From Hydractinia symbiolongicarpus (lineage: Eukaryota; Cnidaria; Hydrozoa; Anthoathecata; Hydractiniidae), in contig NC_079876.1 in NCBI RefSeq assembly GCF_029227915.1, positions 29,857,828 through 29,921,827 on the forward strand: a stretch of 64,000 nt of DNA, in the 5' to 3' direction. Numbering within the stretch: the stretch's first letter is position 1; the number at the start of each line of letters is the position of its first letter. This document shows positions 10,311 to 21,665 of the stretch, in pieces. A model generated the notes under the pieces. That model worked only from the letters and a program-made list of their open reading frames with translations, made no database searches and was not told where the DNA came from. A program made the translations under genes and the position numbers.

Positions 10311-13160
10311 TACTTTTTTTTCCTGTACGTGTTCCAAGAAGTGCTTTTACTTTCTAATGTAATTTCCATTCACGTAACTTTTATCTTGCGTGCAAATTTT
10401 GCAAAATAACATTAAAGCTGGCAATTTAGAAAACTATCTTCCACGAAATTAAATTAATTCGCCAAAATAAAAAAATGGGTTGTGGCTGCGATTTTCTGTA
10501 AGTCACGACGCAACGTTTTTTGTTTTGCTTTCGTCCGTAAATGCGAAATTCCACTTTAATCACAAGTCACAAAATATTCTGCGCGGTCACATGTCAAAGC
10601 GACAAAAATCTCCACTGTAAAAAGGAATCTTAAATGTTGTGCAATATTAAAGAGCGCGTGCGTTTGAGCCGACGTGCTAAGACATTAAAATGGACTTTCG
10701 TCCGTAACGCCGTAAAAGTAATGAAGTAAGGCCCTCAGCCTGTTTAATCCAGAAAATTTGAGGGTAAAAGGTTTTTATTAAGTTGAAAACTGAATGAAAA
10801 AAGCTATAAGGAAAGCGATTTTTCCACTTTGTACTAAACCTCGCATGAATTTACAAAACATTTTTAGTCTGCGTAAAATGCGCTGTTTCGTATTTTGTCG
10901 CTAAGTTGTTAATTACCTTCTGATCCCGCTGAATTAAATGTTTTGATTGATTATAGTTGGTCTAAAATTCTTATAACCTTATGTCTATGTCAACAAAAGT
11001 GTGAGAGTCATAGATCCTAGATAATAAATGGTAAGTACTATAAAATACTTTATAGATTTTATTTATAACCGTTTAGTCACATAGGCTGATGTCTATAGCA
11101 TTGATAAAATTGATAAAAGCATTGATTAAATTGATAAAAGCATTGATAAAATACATAAATTAAACTTCAATCATATAACAGGAGCTCTGTATTATAAATG
11201 AAAAGCCGCATGAAAAGCGTAGTTGGTTTAGTAAAACTAGCAAGACCATTTAGGTGGTGCTGCTGGTAGTGCTACTTGACGGCTAGTTGTGCTGCTGGTG
11301 TAGTTGGTGGTGCTGCTGGTATTGCTGGCTCCTGTGCAGCTTGTGGTGCTGTTTGTGCTGTTGCTGCAGCTGCTAGTGCTACCGCTGCAGCTGATGGTTC
11401 TGCCTCCTAAAGTGGTGACGGTGGTTGTGCTTCTAGTTGTGCTGCTGGCTGCGGTGGTGGATTTGGTTGTTCTCCTCGGTTTACCCTCCTCCTTTGTCGC
11501 TCTTTCACATAGACCGGCTGGCCATCATTTTGTCCACAAAGAAGAAATAATGCATAATATTCTTTTTTTCCTTATTGAATGCATCAAGATGTTTTTACGA
11601 AATAATAGAAACAGTGAAAGTTACTATTTTAATGGTGTCTTGTATAAAGAGAACCATTTATTTTTTTAAATGAACCAAATGTAGCTCATTATAAAATTTA
11701 ATTTTGTGTGAAACTGTTGAGATGCCCTGTGATACATAACCATTAATCTTATGAGAATCACTATCTTGGAACGAAAGTTAAAAAAATATTGTTTGGTTAC
11801 GGAATTAGTTTTGAGACGTAACGAACCTGCCAGGAAATCGTAAACCAAACCAACCTGCAATTGTCTTTTTAACAACGTAAAAAGTTGAAACGACTATTTT
11901 GCAAGCAATGCATTAAACGACACAACTTTCAAAATTATGTGTATTTTTATGCTAAATTCTACATATAGCTATAAAAGATCGCCAAAATCACTACAAACTT
12001 TAGAACAACTTAATTTTGTTTTCTACTATCCTAAATTTCTGCCCTTTAATTTTTCATACGCGACTGTTTTCTCAAGCACAATCTTTATTTAATGTGGCAA
12101 GTTTCTTCAAATACTAGTATGCAACGGTTTCTGAGGTTTGAAAGTTGCATACTTTAAATAAAGCATGCAGTTGGTGGATGAGTGACTGACATAGAGTATA
12201 AAAATTAACCATTCTCTTGACGGCTTTTCTCGGATTCTAAATTGATGAAAATTTCGATATTAACTATGTTAATGGTAAGGAACAGTAAGAAAAATTCTAC
12301 CCTTCGGACGTTGCTATACACAAGGTATCTTTCCTCGTTCCTCCATACTTCTGAGGTACGGATCTAGCAAATTTTTATAGTAGGTAGCCTACTAAGAAAA
12401 TAATTGTAAAAACTTTAACTGGATACTTTCAATACTGATCCAGAAATTCTGGAAATTCCAGGATACAAATCTTGTTATATATATGAACATGACGATTCAA
12501 ATAAATCAACTTTTGAACAAGTTCAATTTTAATGAATTATGATTCAGTTAATTCAGCAATAAATACATATTAGCATTTGAATATTTCAGCTTTTAAGCCT
12601 TCAAAATTTACTCTCTTGTTAACGATTTTTTAAAAATATTGATGGTGCATGGTTTGATAACCGCTGATTTAAAAAAGAAAGTACGCTTTAAAAATGAGAA
12701 ACATGAATACAATTATTATCTCTTTAACATCTTTGCACAAGTTATTATATATAAAAATATATGTATATAAATTTATTTAAGCTGGCTCGTTTACTATCCA
12801 AATTCTCGAATTTGAATTTCTTTTTAGAGAGTCTGATAAGTTGCAATTTTTTATTTTGAAGAAAATAATTTGTCAATGTTTCGTTTCACAAATCCAAAAA
12901 GTTGAAATTTCAAATTGACAAATTGAAACAAAAAAGATAAACATGTTTGGCTAATTATATATTCTGTTACAGACTAATTATCAGTTCACCCTGACTGTTT
13001 GGTGCAAGGAACAATAAACTTTTGTCACGCTTTGACAACTTTTCTGCAGAAAATATAAAAAAACCCTGTGACGAATATCGTTTTATCTGATAGAAGTAGC
13101 ATCATGAAGCAAGCCTGCGAGCCTTATTAACACATAGAAACTATTTTGACAAGTTTGTTC
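10311..13160. other. Intergenic with a GCT-rich triplet tract at 11,240-11,470
   Basis: No gene is recognised. At 11,240-11,470 there is an imperfect GCTGGT/GCTGCT triplet array that leaves several frames open (Val/Leu-rich or Ala/Gly-rich on plus, Ser/Thr-rich on minus) and is read here as simple sequence. The rest shows nothing. Confidence 0.5.
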
Positions 13161-13168
13161 AAGACTGT

Positions 13169-13370
13169 CTGACTAAAAATACGTCAGGCCTACATAGGTT
13201 GATTCTACTCCACGGTGAAAGCTTCACGGGATAATCTAAAACTAAGTGACTTAGAATTTCTGACTAAAAATAGGTCAGGCTCACACAGGTTGACCCTTAG
13301 TCAACGGTACAAGCCTCACGGGCCAAGACTGGCTAACACAGGTCAGGTAAACGTAGGTTGATCCAATTCG
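13169..13370 (+). repeat. Short degenerate tandem repeat (about 91-bp unit)
   Basis: CTGACTAAAAATACGTCAGG at 13,169 recurs with changes at 13,260. The associated CATAGGTTGAT and TCACGGG blocks also repeat, and a third, shortened unit starts near 13,329. No coding frame runs through it. Confidence 0.65.
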
Positions 13371-13519
13371 CGTTATGAGATAGTCAGTAACGAAAAGTAG
13401 CGAAAACAAGGCGGAATTTCGATTTTCAGATTCCGGGTAAATTAGACAGATTTGATCCTCGGCATTTATTTACTAGGTCGCGTGACAGGGTTGACCTAGT
13501 CTAAATCTGCGCCTGCTGC

Positions 13520-13660
13520 TTCCCTCTGCTGTGGTTGTTGTGGTTGTTGTTGTTGCCATGGCAGTGGTTACTGTTGTTGTTATTGTTGTTGTTATTGCTG
13601 CTTATGTTGTTGTTCTTCTTCTTCTTGTTCTTGCATTTGCATTTCTTACATTTTCTTGCA
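13520..13660 (+). repeat. GTT/TTC triplet microsatellite
   Basis: Imperfect GTTGTTGTT followed by CTTCTTCTT repeats. It generates poly-Val/Leu frames on plus and Asn/Lys-rich frames on minus. Confidence 0.8.
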
Positions 13661-14231
13661 TTTGTTGTTATTTGTTCTACAAAAAAGTGTGTATTATGAG
13701 ACAACAAAACATGCAATAAAAAAAAGACTTTATGTCGATAGTGTACAGTGTTACTTTATGTTGTAAGTATGGCTTTGCGTGAAGTGATTTCAACTCAATA
13801 CAAATACTAACATTGAAAAATCGATGTTTTATTGTGTCTCTCATAGGCAATAAGAAGTAAAGTTTCACGAAGCAAAACCGTTATATAATAATTTAAACTA
13901 ACCGTAACTTCGAGGTTATTAGGACTCAAGTGAATATCTAAAGGCGGTAATACACGATTACTTCCTTTCGATTAATTTTTTCCACAAGTCACCTCGTGCA
14001 TCATAAGATAACACCCACTAAAGATTGCCTTCAAATCAATTGCCTTCTGCAAAAAAGTTGTTGTTTTTTCAGGCCTATACACTTTTTTTTATTACAGAAA
14101 ATGCGCGGACAACTTTTTTCCAAAACTCGCAATTTTGTTACCAAGTTCAGCAGTGTAAAATAATAAAAATAATGTTCTTCACTTTTTCAACATTTTTGCT
14201 ATTTTGATCTTCAACTTTATCTAATTACTTT

Positions 14232-15007
14232 GTGTACATTGCACAAACAACAATTCCTAGTAGCTACAGAGTTAGCCGACCCACAGTGAGTCGCATTCTC
14301 GGGGAAACATGTGAAGTTATATGGTATGAACTGAATGAAAGGAATTTTCCAAAAGTGACAAGCACTGAAGACAGCTGGCGAAAAGTGGCTGATGCTTTTG
14401 AAACAAAGTGGAATTTTCCTCATTGTTTGGGAGCTATTGACGGCAAGCATGTGGTGATGCAGGCCCCTGTAGTGGTTCAGACTATTTCAACTATAAAGAA
14501 AACACATAGTATAGTATTGATGGCCGTATGTAATGCCAATTATGAGTTTACGTTGCTCGACATAGGAGATGCTGGCCGACAAAGTGATAGCGGTGTTTAC
14601 AAAAATAGCAAGTTAGGCTTTGCAATTAATAATAATCAAATAAATATACCACCTGGTCAAATCCAAAACGCGGGAACTAAGCAGACGATGCATTCATGAT
14701 GAAACCATTTATGTTAAAACTATTTGCTCGCTTGGATGCATGTCAGAAAAGAAGAATCTTTAACTACAGGTTAACAAGAGCAAGACGTGTCATTGAAAAC
14801 TCTTTCGGTATTGCAGCAGCAAGGTTTAGAATTTTTTGCAGGCCGATTATTGCTCAAGTTGATACTGTAAACTCTATAACAAAAGCTGTTGTTGGTTTGC
14901 ACAATTTTTTAATGGTTAGCCAAAGAATGCACAGAGACAGTAGTTATTGCCCACCAGGATGCACTGACCAGGAGAGTGTAGACTTTTGCTTACATGGCGA
15001 ATGGTGA
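14232..15007 (+). pseudogene. PIF/Harbinger DDE transposase (HARBI1-like), frameshifted
   Basis: The first frame gives YRVSRPTVSRILGETC, the usual helix before the catalytic core. It then gives WNFPHCLGAIDGKHV (first Asp) and NYEFTLLDIGDAGRQSDSGV (second Asp). The second frame, continuing past 14,680, gives ADDAFMMKPF and RLTRARRVIENSFGI (catalytic Glu), then GLHNFL. The two parts lie in different frames (frame 3 up to about 14,678, then frame 2), and the second frame has a stop at 14,678-14,680 just before it becomes the coding frame. At least one indel has therefore broken the gene, and it is shorter than the usual 340-400 residues. The N-terminal segment is missing or lies in an upstream exon. 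These enzymes move DNA by cut and paste and normally need a Myb/SANT or MADF partner; a MADF protein lies on the opposite strand at 17.9-18.7 kb. Confidence 0.88.
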
Positions 15008-15208
15008 TCTGACATAGTTGGTTACACAGGCCTACTCGATATTGGGGTTCAAGGTTCGAACAAATATAACAAAACAGCCAAAACCGTACGAGACGATTTA
15101 ACTCTCAAAGTGGTGCTGTTAGTTGGCAGTGGGATTGTGTCAATAGAACAATAGATCCGTTTGATGTATAAAATATTTATATAAAAACATTGTGGCTTCA
15201 CGATAAAA
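15008..15208. other. Presumed Harbinger-internal sequence
   Basis: Short stretch between the transposase remnant and the Penelope-like insertion; no motif is seen. Confidence 0.35.
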
Positions 15209-16364
15209 TACCAATATTAGGACCAACAATGAGTATGTTTATTATTTTTATTATTGACAATATATTTCGGATAAACATTATCCATCATCAGGTCTAAAAG
15301 CAAATAAATAATGTTAAAAACAGTTAAAAACAAGTATAAAATTATTCAACATATCATACATAAACTACACCTCACACTACAACACATCAAATTTACAAGA
15401 AAATCTAAAAACAAAACGAGTTTAGAAGAGAGTAAGGTAATTAAATTTTTATTACCAATGCTCTGCTTCTATATTCGTCTTTTGTATTTAAAACCAGTTT
15501 GATGTAATTGATCATTAACGCCTCAAGAGTCATTAAATGATAAACGTTCCGTGTTGATGAACATAAAATTGATACATTTTCCATTGTTAAAAGATTATTG
15601 CAATCGTCGAAATGCTTTTCCACCGGACCAGTTCTTTTATGTTCCTTAAGTCGTTTGATTAAATGTCGGCTCGTCTGTCCGACATAGCACGAGTTGCATC
15701 GTGGACATTCTATTTTGTATACCAAACAACTTTTAAAACATTTTTCAATTACAGGTTTCAATGGAGGCAGAGAACTTTTCAACTTTTTCAATGTGAAAAT
15801 AATTTTACACGGAATATTCAACTTTCTTATAGAAGTTTCAAATTTCTCCGAAACTCGCCCACGATATTGAATGAAAATCATCTTCTCTTTAGACTCTTCT
15901 TTCTCGTTTTCTTCATCAGGATTCTCGTTATCATTATTTTCCATAATCTTAGATATCGTACTTTTAATTATCGGGTCATAGAAAGCTTTCGGATATTGAT
16001 TTTTCTCAAGAACAGTTTTACCTTTTTCTAGACTTTGGTGAAAATTCGACCATGTGCTACACGCTCGATGTATTCGATGAACTAGGCCGGATACGACTGA
16101 CCGTTTATATTTCCGTGGTGCCAGTGAATAAAAGTTCATCGTCAGGCCTGTATTGGTAGCTTTCGTGTACCATGTCGATGATAAATTGTTATTTGAACGA
16201 ATAATTAACATATCCAGAAAAGGTATAGACGTATTCTTCCCTTCTTTTTCAATGGTAAATTTGAGTGACGGATGCAGGTCGTTAATTTGTAGAAGTTTTT
16301 CGTCAATTCTATTACGTTCTATGTTTCTCAAAACATCATCCATATACCTTGAATACAGTACAGC
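15209..16364 (-). mobile_element. Penelope-like element, left arm of a fold-back pair (5'-truncated)
   Basis: On the minus strand a continuous frame (16,343 to 15,441) starts at the reverse-transcriptase active site YMDD. It runs through the linker (LHPSLKFTIEKEGK, WYTKATNTGL) into the CCHH finger and GIY-YIG endonuclease (YKIECPRCNSCYVGQTSR, then LKEHKRTGP), ending with SRALVIKI. The reverse-transcriptase N-terminal half is absent. The 3' untranslated tail holds a hammerhead-like core at 15,265-15,291. The arm is the inverted partner of 16,521-17,676, with only a few amino-acid differences, so the pair is young. Such inverted partial copies are typical of this retroelement class. Confidence 0.93.
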
Positions 16365-17676
16365 TTTAAAACCTTAGTCTCTTTGTGCAGTCGTGACGTA
16401 GTTTTATTATCACACGATGGTTATTACAAGCAAATCGATGGCTTAGCTATGGGCAGCCCACCAGCTCTACTTCTCGCTAATGGTTGGCTAAGCAAGTTTG
16501 ACTCTATCCTCAAAGACGATGCTGTACTGTATTCAAGGTATATGGATGATGTTTTGAGAAACATAGAACGTAATAGAATTGACGAAAAACTTCTACAAAT
16601 TAACGACCTGCATCCGTCACTCAAATTTACCATTGAAAAAGAAGGGAAGAATACGTCTATACCTTTTCTGGATATGTTAATTATTCGTTCAAATAACAAT
16701 TTATCATCGACATGGTACACGAAAGCTACCAATACAGGCCTGACGATGAACTTTCATTCACTGGCACCACGGAAATATAAACGGTCAGTCGTATCCGGCC
16801 TAGTTCATCGAATACATCGAGCGTGTAGCACATGGTCGAATTTTCACCAAAGTCTAGAAAAAGGTAAAACTGTTCTTGAGAAAAATCAATATCCGAAAGC
16901 TTTCTATGACCCGATAATTAAAAGTACGATATCTAAGATTATGGAAAATAATGATAACGAGAATCCTGATGAAAAAAACGAGAAAGAAGAGTCTGAAGAG
17001 AAGATGATTTTCATTCAATATCGTGGGCGAGTTTCGGAGAAATTTGAAACTTCTATGAGAAAGTTGGATATTCCGTGTAAAATTATTTTCACATTGAAAA
17101 AGTTAAAAAGTTCTCTGCCTCCATTGAAACCTGTAATTGAAAAATGTTTCAAAAGTTGTTTGGTATACAAAATAGAATGTCCACGATGCAACTCGTGCTA
17201 TGTCGGACAGACGAGCCGACATTTAATCAAACGACTTAAGGAACATAAAAGAACTGGTCCGGTGGAAAAGCATTTCGACGATTGCAATAATCTTTTAACA
17301 ATGGAAAATGTATCAATTTTATGTTCATCAACACGGAACGTTTATCATTTAATGACTCTTGAGGCGTTAATGATCAATTACATCAAACCGGTTTTAAATA
17401 CAAAAGACGAATATAGAAGCAGAGCATTGGTAATAAAAATTTAATTACCTTACTCTCTTCTAAACTCGTTTTGTTTTTAGATTTTCTTGTAAATTTGATG
17501 TGTTGTAGTGTGAGGTGTAGTTTATGTATGATATGTTGAATAATTTTATACTTGTTTTTAACTGTTTTTAACATTATTTATTTGCTTTTAGACCTGATGA
17601 TGGATAATGTTTATCCGAAATATATTGTCAATAAAAAAAATAATAAACATACTCATTGTTGGTCCTAATATTGGTA
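16365..17676 (+). mobile_element. Penelope-like element, right arm plus spacer (5'-truncated)
   Basis: Positions 16,521-17,676 mirror the left arm base for base in length (1,156 bp each). The 156-bp spacer, 16,365-16,520, extends this copy upstream into the reverse transcriptase. It shows YKQIDGLAMGSPPALLLANG followed by YSRYMDD, with the catalytic Asp pair. The frame runs to 17,444 without a break and includes the linker and GIY-YIG endonuclease (CPRCNSCYVGQTSR). The first three reverse-transcriptase motifs are missing, so it cannot encode a full enzyme. The 3' tail holds the hammerhead-like core and ends with GGTCCTAATATTGGTA, mirrored at 15,209. Confidence 0.93.
17594..17630 (+). ncRNA. 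Hammerhead-ribozyme-like core in the Penelope 3' tail
   Basis: CTGATGA (17,594-17,600) is followed by a perfect 6-bp stem, GGATAA with TTATCC, closed by TGT, and then GAAA (17,617-17,620). This is the order of conserved blocks around stem II of a hammerhead. A single T lies between CTGATGA and the stem. Next comes TATTG-T-CAATA, which could be a short stem III, but the cleavage triplet is not clear. The same motif is mirrored at 15,265-15,291 on minus. Hammerhead motifs are documented in Penelope-like elements; activity of this copy is unproven. Confidence 0.5.
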
Positions 17677-17906
17677 AATTATTTATACTTAAAATATTTA
17701 CACTGAAAAAGTATCTAAAAATATATACACTAAATATATGTAAAAATACAACCCTTTTTTATTAAAGTTTCCTCTATACGCTCCCTCCAAACTCAAGTTC
17801 AAAAAGCAGTTGTTGTATTCTGAGTTTAGCTGTCTTATTTTTTACGAATCGAATTTCCGAAGTGTACCTACAAGGCTCTTGCAAAAGTGCATGTCTTCAT
17901 CCTCCT
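17677..17906. other. Presumed 3' flank of the MADF gene
   Basis: AT-rich stretch between the Penelope-like pair and the MADF stop codon; nothing specific is seen. Confidence 0.35.
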
Positions 17907-18748
17907 CTACATTGACAACTTTTTCGCTAGAGATATTTTTTTTTGGAGGACATGCATGTCCATTTGAGCAGCTTCCTGTTCTTTAATTTTTTTGCTGCTG
18001 CTTGAATTACTTTTGCTGCTGCTCGAACTGCATTCAGAACTAGAGCGTTTTGCATAAGGTCGACTTGGGGTACTTGCGGGAGACTCTGCTGCAGCAGAAA
18101 AGTCTGAAACTGTTTCTGGTTTTGGAAATAATTCGACTGGTGGTGGTGAGCCCATAACATTACTACACGTTTTCTTGTTCATTACTTTTTCTTGAAGAAA
18201 CTGTAGTTGCGGAAAATATTTACAGTTTGGCAAAGTGTGGAACGCTGCACCACATTTCATCATTTTAGACCGCTTCACCAAGCACCTCTTTAGGTTTTCC
18301 CGCAGATCTTTCCACTGAATTTTCATGAATTCAACTAAATAAGAGAAGACGTATTAGCTAAAATATATACAAGCACCACAGAAGTAGCTAGCTGTATAAA
18401 AATAAGTTAAAATCTTTATACTTTCAGACAAAGTTTTATCTTACCTGGATTTTTAAACTTTTTGGATAATTCTTCCCAAGAGGTTCTTGTCTTGATCATG
18501 ATGAGATCGAGCAGACGTAGATAGCGTGGATAGCTTTCAATCTCGATGATAAAAACTTCCACATCATATTTAAAAACTACAGCTTCATCATCATACTCCT
18601 GCCTGGCTGCTTTAAAAGGTTTCAACCCTTCATTTACAACTTTTTTGCTTTGTGCCTCCACAGATTCTTTGATGTTATTTTGATCTTCATCTTCTACTTC
18701 ACTTGATTGATTCTCTTCATTCATTTGGCTTTGATAAAAATTTAACAC
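17907..18748 (-). CDS. MADF-domain protein, probable Harbinger accessory protein
   Basis: Two exons on the minus strand: 18,748-18,445 and 18,334-17,907. They are joined by a GT-AG intron (CCAG|GTAAGA ... TTTAG|TTGAA) in phase 1, giving 243 residues. The start could also be the second Met at 18,724. After an acidic N-terminus, residues from about 60 to 140 form a MADF (Myb/SANT-like in Adf-1) domain: VEVFIIEIESYPRYL, TSWEELSKKF, and, across the splice, EFMKIQWKDLRENLKR with the Trp spacing of the family. The tail is Ser/Lys-rich with a basic end. MADF proteins bind DNA and are the usual second product of PIF/Harbinger elements, helping the transposase reach the nucleus and DNA. The convergent orientation toward the broken transposase, with Penelope elements in between, fits one interrupted transposon. 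A domesticated host regulator is the alternative. The frame is intact. Confidence 0.75.
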
Positions 18749-18995
18749 ACAAAGACGTAAACAAATTTGATTTATAGTGGGACTTTTTTATGGAGCAGAC
18801 GACCAAGCCAGTCAGCCTGGTCTTTAAAAATCAACACTTATCATGAACTTTTACTCAGCAGCCGTGCCGCAATATTTCAAGGCTACTAAGAACAAAAAAC
18901 CTAATAATACAACAATGCATTATTTATATCTAGCATTTCCATAAACAGCAGCAGAACTACATTTTCATAACATCATGTGATATTTCAACCATTCT

Positions 18996-20123
18996 TCAAC
19001 GTAAGGGTTGTGTTATGTTTTCTGGACAATACGGCCAACAATCTGCTATGTCGGCATGTTCAATTCCAAATTTGTAGTTTGGTACACCTTTATCAAAAAT
19101 TTTCCATATACTTTTCATAAGATTTAGATTAGCAAACAATGATGTTTTTACTGGCAACCAAGTGCTATTGGAGCAATCTACAGATGATATTGTTTTTGTA
19201 AACAAAACATCGTCCTTATATTTTATTGCATGCAATAAGAAGTCTTTTTCAGACCAAAAAAAATTACTTGCCCACGCATCTCTAACAAACCCGTCAGCTC
19301 TTCTGTACACTTTAAAGTTTTCAAACACCATTTGTCCATTCATGGTCCTCTTAACGCATCTGACATAGTTATAATATGTATAATTTTGCTGGCATTTGAT
19401 TATACCTGCTTTATTAACAACACGAGAATGAAACTCGAATACTAACTCGGCGTTTTCGACCTTTTTTGGATCAACCATGCGCCTATAGGAATCCATCAAG
19501 AAATTGCGAGCGTATGTGGAATTTTTCACTATATAATTTCCAGATTGTATTTCACCCGAGTGGATCCTTTCTAAAAGAAATACATCAATTCCAGGTGTGA
19601 TGTACTCTTCAAAACAATGCCGAGCGTTCACAACACCAGTATCTGCGTCCAAATGAACAATATAATCGTAATAATAAAGTAACTGAGCAACAAAACGTCG
19701 TTTCTTTGCTAGGCTGACATCTTTTTGAAGACATTGTTTGGGAATCGTCCACCCATTCAACCCTGTATAAGTACCATCCTTTTCTTCTTGGATTAGAAGC
19801 AAATCATAACGTTTTAACTTAGCGTAACACCTGACTGATTGTACTGCACTATTGACGGTATCTCTGACGTAGTTACCAGCAGTTACAGCCGACACGATGG
19901 CTATTTTGCCGTAAATTTTCCGACAGATTCTTTCTATAGATAAATCATTTGGTAGTAGTTTGTGATTTTCTTTGATAGTTGCACCGATGTTTTGTACTTT
20001 GTGATCGGTTATGGCGTGTTGTAGCAGCATAATAAAAACAATCATGTACAACGCCACTATTATTAAGATTATTGTTTGTTTCGTTTTTGTGTACATTGTG
20101 TGTATAACTTTTAGTTTCAACAT
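18996..20123 (-). CDS. Type II membrane glycosyltransferase (DUF273/GT34-like), intronless
   Basis: A single uninterrupted 375-residue frame. Residues 1-17 are basic and 18-37 form one hydrophobic anchor, so the catalytic part should face the Golgi lumen. IAIVSAVTAGNYVRDTVNSA resembles the nucleotide-sugar-binding start of GT-A folds. HLDADTGVVN at 157-166 carries the metal-binding DXD motif in the form typical of the DUF273/galactosyltransferase-like families known from nematodes and other invertebrates. The C-terminal third has several Cys (for example DCWPYC) and possible N-glycosylation sites. Donor and acceptor sugars cannot be told from the sequence. The lack of introns beside spliced neighbours suggests a retrocopy origin or a lineage-specific expanded family. 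The alternative start codons downstream all lie after the anchor, so the first Met is preferred. Confidence 0.82.
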   Translation of the reverse strand: MLKLKVIHTMYTKTKQTIILIIVALYMIVFIMLLQHAITDHKVQNIGATIKENHKLLPNDLSIERICRKIYGKIAIVSAVTAGNYVRDTVNSAVQSVRCYAKLKRYDLLLIQEEKDGTYTGLNGWTIPKQCLQKDVSLAKKRRFVAQLLYYYDYIVHLDADTGVVNARHCFEEYITPGIDVFLLERIHSGEIQSGNYIVKNSTYARNFLMDSYRRMVDPKKVENAELVFEFHSRVVNKAGIIKCQQNYTYYNYVRCVKRTMNGQMVFENFKVYRRADGFVRDAWASNFFWSEKDFLLHAIKYKDDVLFTKTISSVDCSNSTWLPVKTSLFANLNLMKSIWKIFDKGVPNYKFGIEHADIADCWPYCPENITQPLR

Positions 20124-20139
20124 AAAATGTCAACATGTT

Positions 20140-20410
20140 TGTTTTTAAAAGGGTATGTCTAGTTGTATCTATACATTATTAGTTATCAGTCATTCCTATT
20201 TTTCTTTTTATTGTAGAAAAGTGTGTGTTTGCTTGGATTTTATAGAAATACTTAATACAATAAAAACTCGTGCTTAAAAGATAAAATTTTTTGATCTTGA
20301 CGTTTGTGGAGGGATTGAGGAAGAGTAAATATATAAGCTTTCTAATATAATACATTTTATTTAGTAGTCATGAACGAATGCAGAATGGAGACCACATTAT
20401 TTCTTCTCAG
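20140..20410. other. 5' flank of the glycosyltransferase
   Basis: Presumed promoter side of the minus-strand glycosyltransferase. No core element can be named with confidence. Confidence 0.3.
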
Positions 20411-20411
20411 C

Positions 20412-20500
20412 TTAAAGGGGGATTTTCACAAAACGAATTGAACAGCGAATTTGACGGCGAATTGTATCTGAGCATGCGCAGTTTTGTTTGTTTTGATTTT
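20412..20500 (+). repeat. Harbinger-like transposon terminus (single end)
   Basis: TTAAAGGGGGATTTTCACAA begins a block containing GCGAATTTGACGGCGAATTG and GCATGCGCAG. Such GGGG..TTCACA..GCGAATT ends flanked by TTA are typical of PIF/Harbinger elements. No matching inverted end was found nearby, so it is a solo or decayed end. Confidence 0.4.
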
Positions 20501-21499
20501 GCATCGAAATATTCGGTTCGCTGAAAAGTAGAAACAGTTCCTACTTTTTCGTGAATGTTTTTTTTTAGTTTAAACTTATTTAACAAGGAATTACTGAAAC
20601 GGTACGTCTGGATTTTAAGAACTTACTCAAACATCGAGATGATGGACGAACAGAACAGTTATTCACATTTATCGATAGCTTAATTAAAAACCTCACCTCG
20701 TCTGTAAATCATTCCTTTTTTACAAAGAGTTTTAAACTTTTTGGATAAAGCACAGCTATAACAATACAACACATAAAGTCTAGACAGCAACAACAATAAA
20801 TTTATTTAACTTCTTAATACTAAGTAAATACCAGTATTATTTAACAACTTTTACCCCTTGCCCATTCACTGTGTACATACTTGTGAATATTCTAAAGCAG
20901 CCGTGTAGTTTATTTTACTGCCAAAAAATTTAAAGCTATACTTCGTGCAACTATTTTGGAATATAGCTTACGTACGTAAAAAGGAGCAGATTTAGCATAC
21001 AAAAGTAATTGTTCGTGAATAGAATTTCTTGTTTGTACCTTGTTGATCTTTTGTCTGCTCTGATTTTAAACAGACAATCAGCGTTTAGTCGTGGTAATTA
21101 TATCAGATAAGCCTTTTGTTTCTTGGGAACTTTATATTGAAAGCTTTCAATATACAAACACCGGATAGTTACGAAGCATTTGCACAAGGAAACAGCAAAA
21201 ATCATAAAACCAGACGATTTATACCGAAAATGTTAAAGACAAAAACCAGACGATGCATAACATTGCAAAAAAAAGGTATTATCACCGTTAAAAATAATAA
21301 TCGAAGTCACGCCGAGTTTAGTATTGGTAACAAGCCAAATGTCAGAGTAAACCGCCTAATTTCAAATTTACCTTATAGCAAAACCCAAATTAAAGTCAAC
21401 CAATAAGCACACAGTCGGCGTGGTTACATCTTACTCTCCTAAATAATTTAGGAATTAATTATATTTGTTTGGGGAGTAAAACAAAGGATTTCCCGATGT
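20501..21499. other. Intergenic, nothing recognised
   Basis: The basic 90-residue open frame ending at 21,406 has no ATG at its beginning, no motif and no clear splice signals. It is left unannotated. Confidence 0.4.
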
Positions 21500-21665
21500 G
21501 ACCACGCAGAGCAAAGAACAATAGAATTAACTAATTAAAAAGCGCGGTCAGTATTCTCACCGCAGAAAAAATTGTTTGAGACCCTGCGTACTTTTCGCGC
21601 CAACTATTTCGATTTTCCAGTGGTAAGAAAAAATGTGCTGGGCCTTCTGGCTAATCTAATGTTGA
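21500..21665 (+). repeat. Dispersed repeat, copy 1 (partner at 53,065-53,220)
   Basis: GAGCAAAGAACAATAGAATT, a downstream AAAAAGCG, TTTGAGACCC, and TGCTGGGCCTTCTGGCTA recur in order at 53,065-53,220 with point changes. No terminal repeats or Pol III boxes are obvious. It is probably a short nonautonomous element. Confidence 0.65.
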
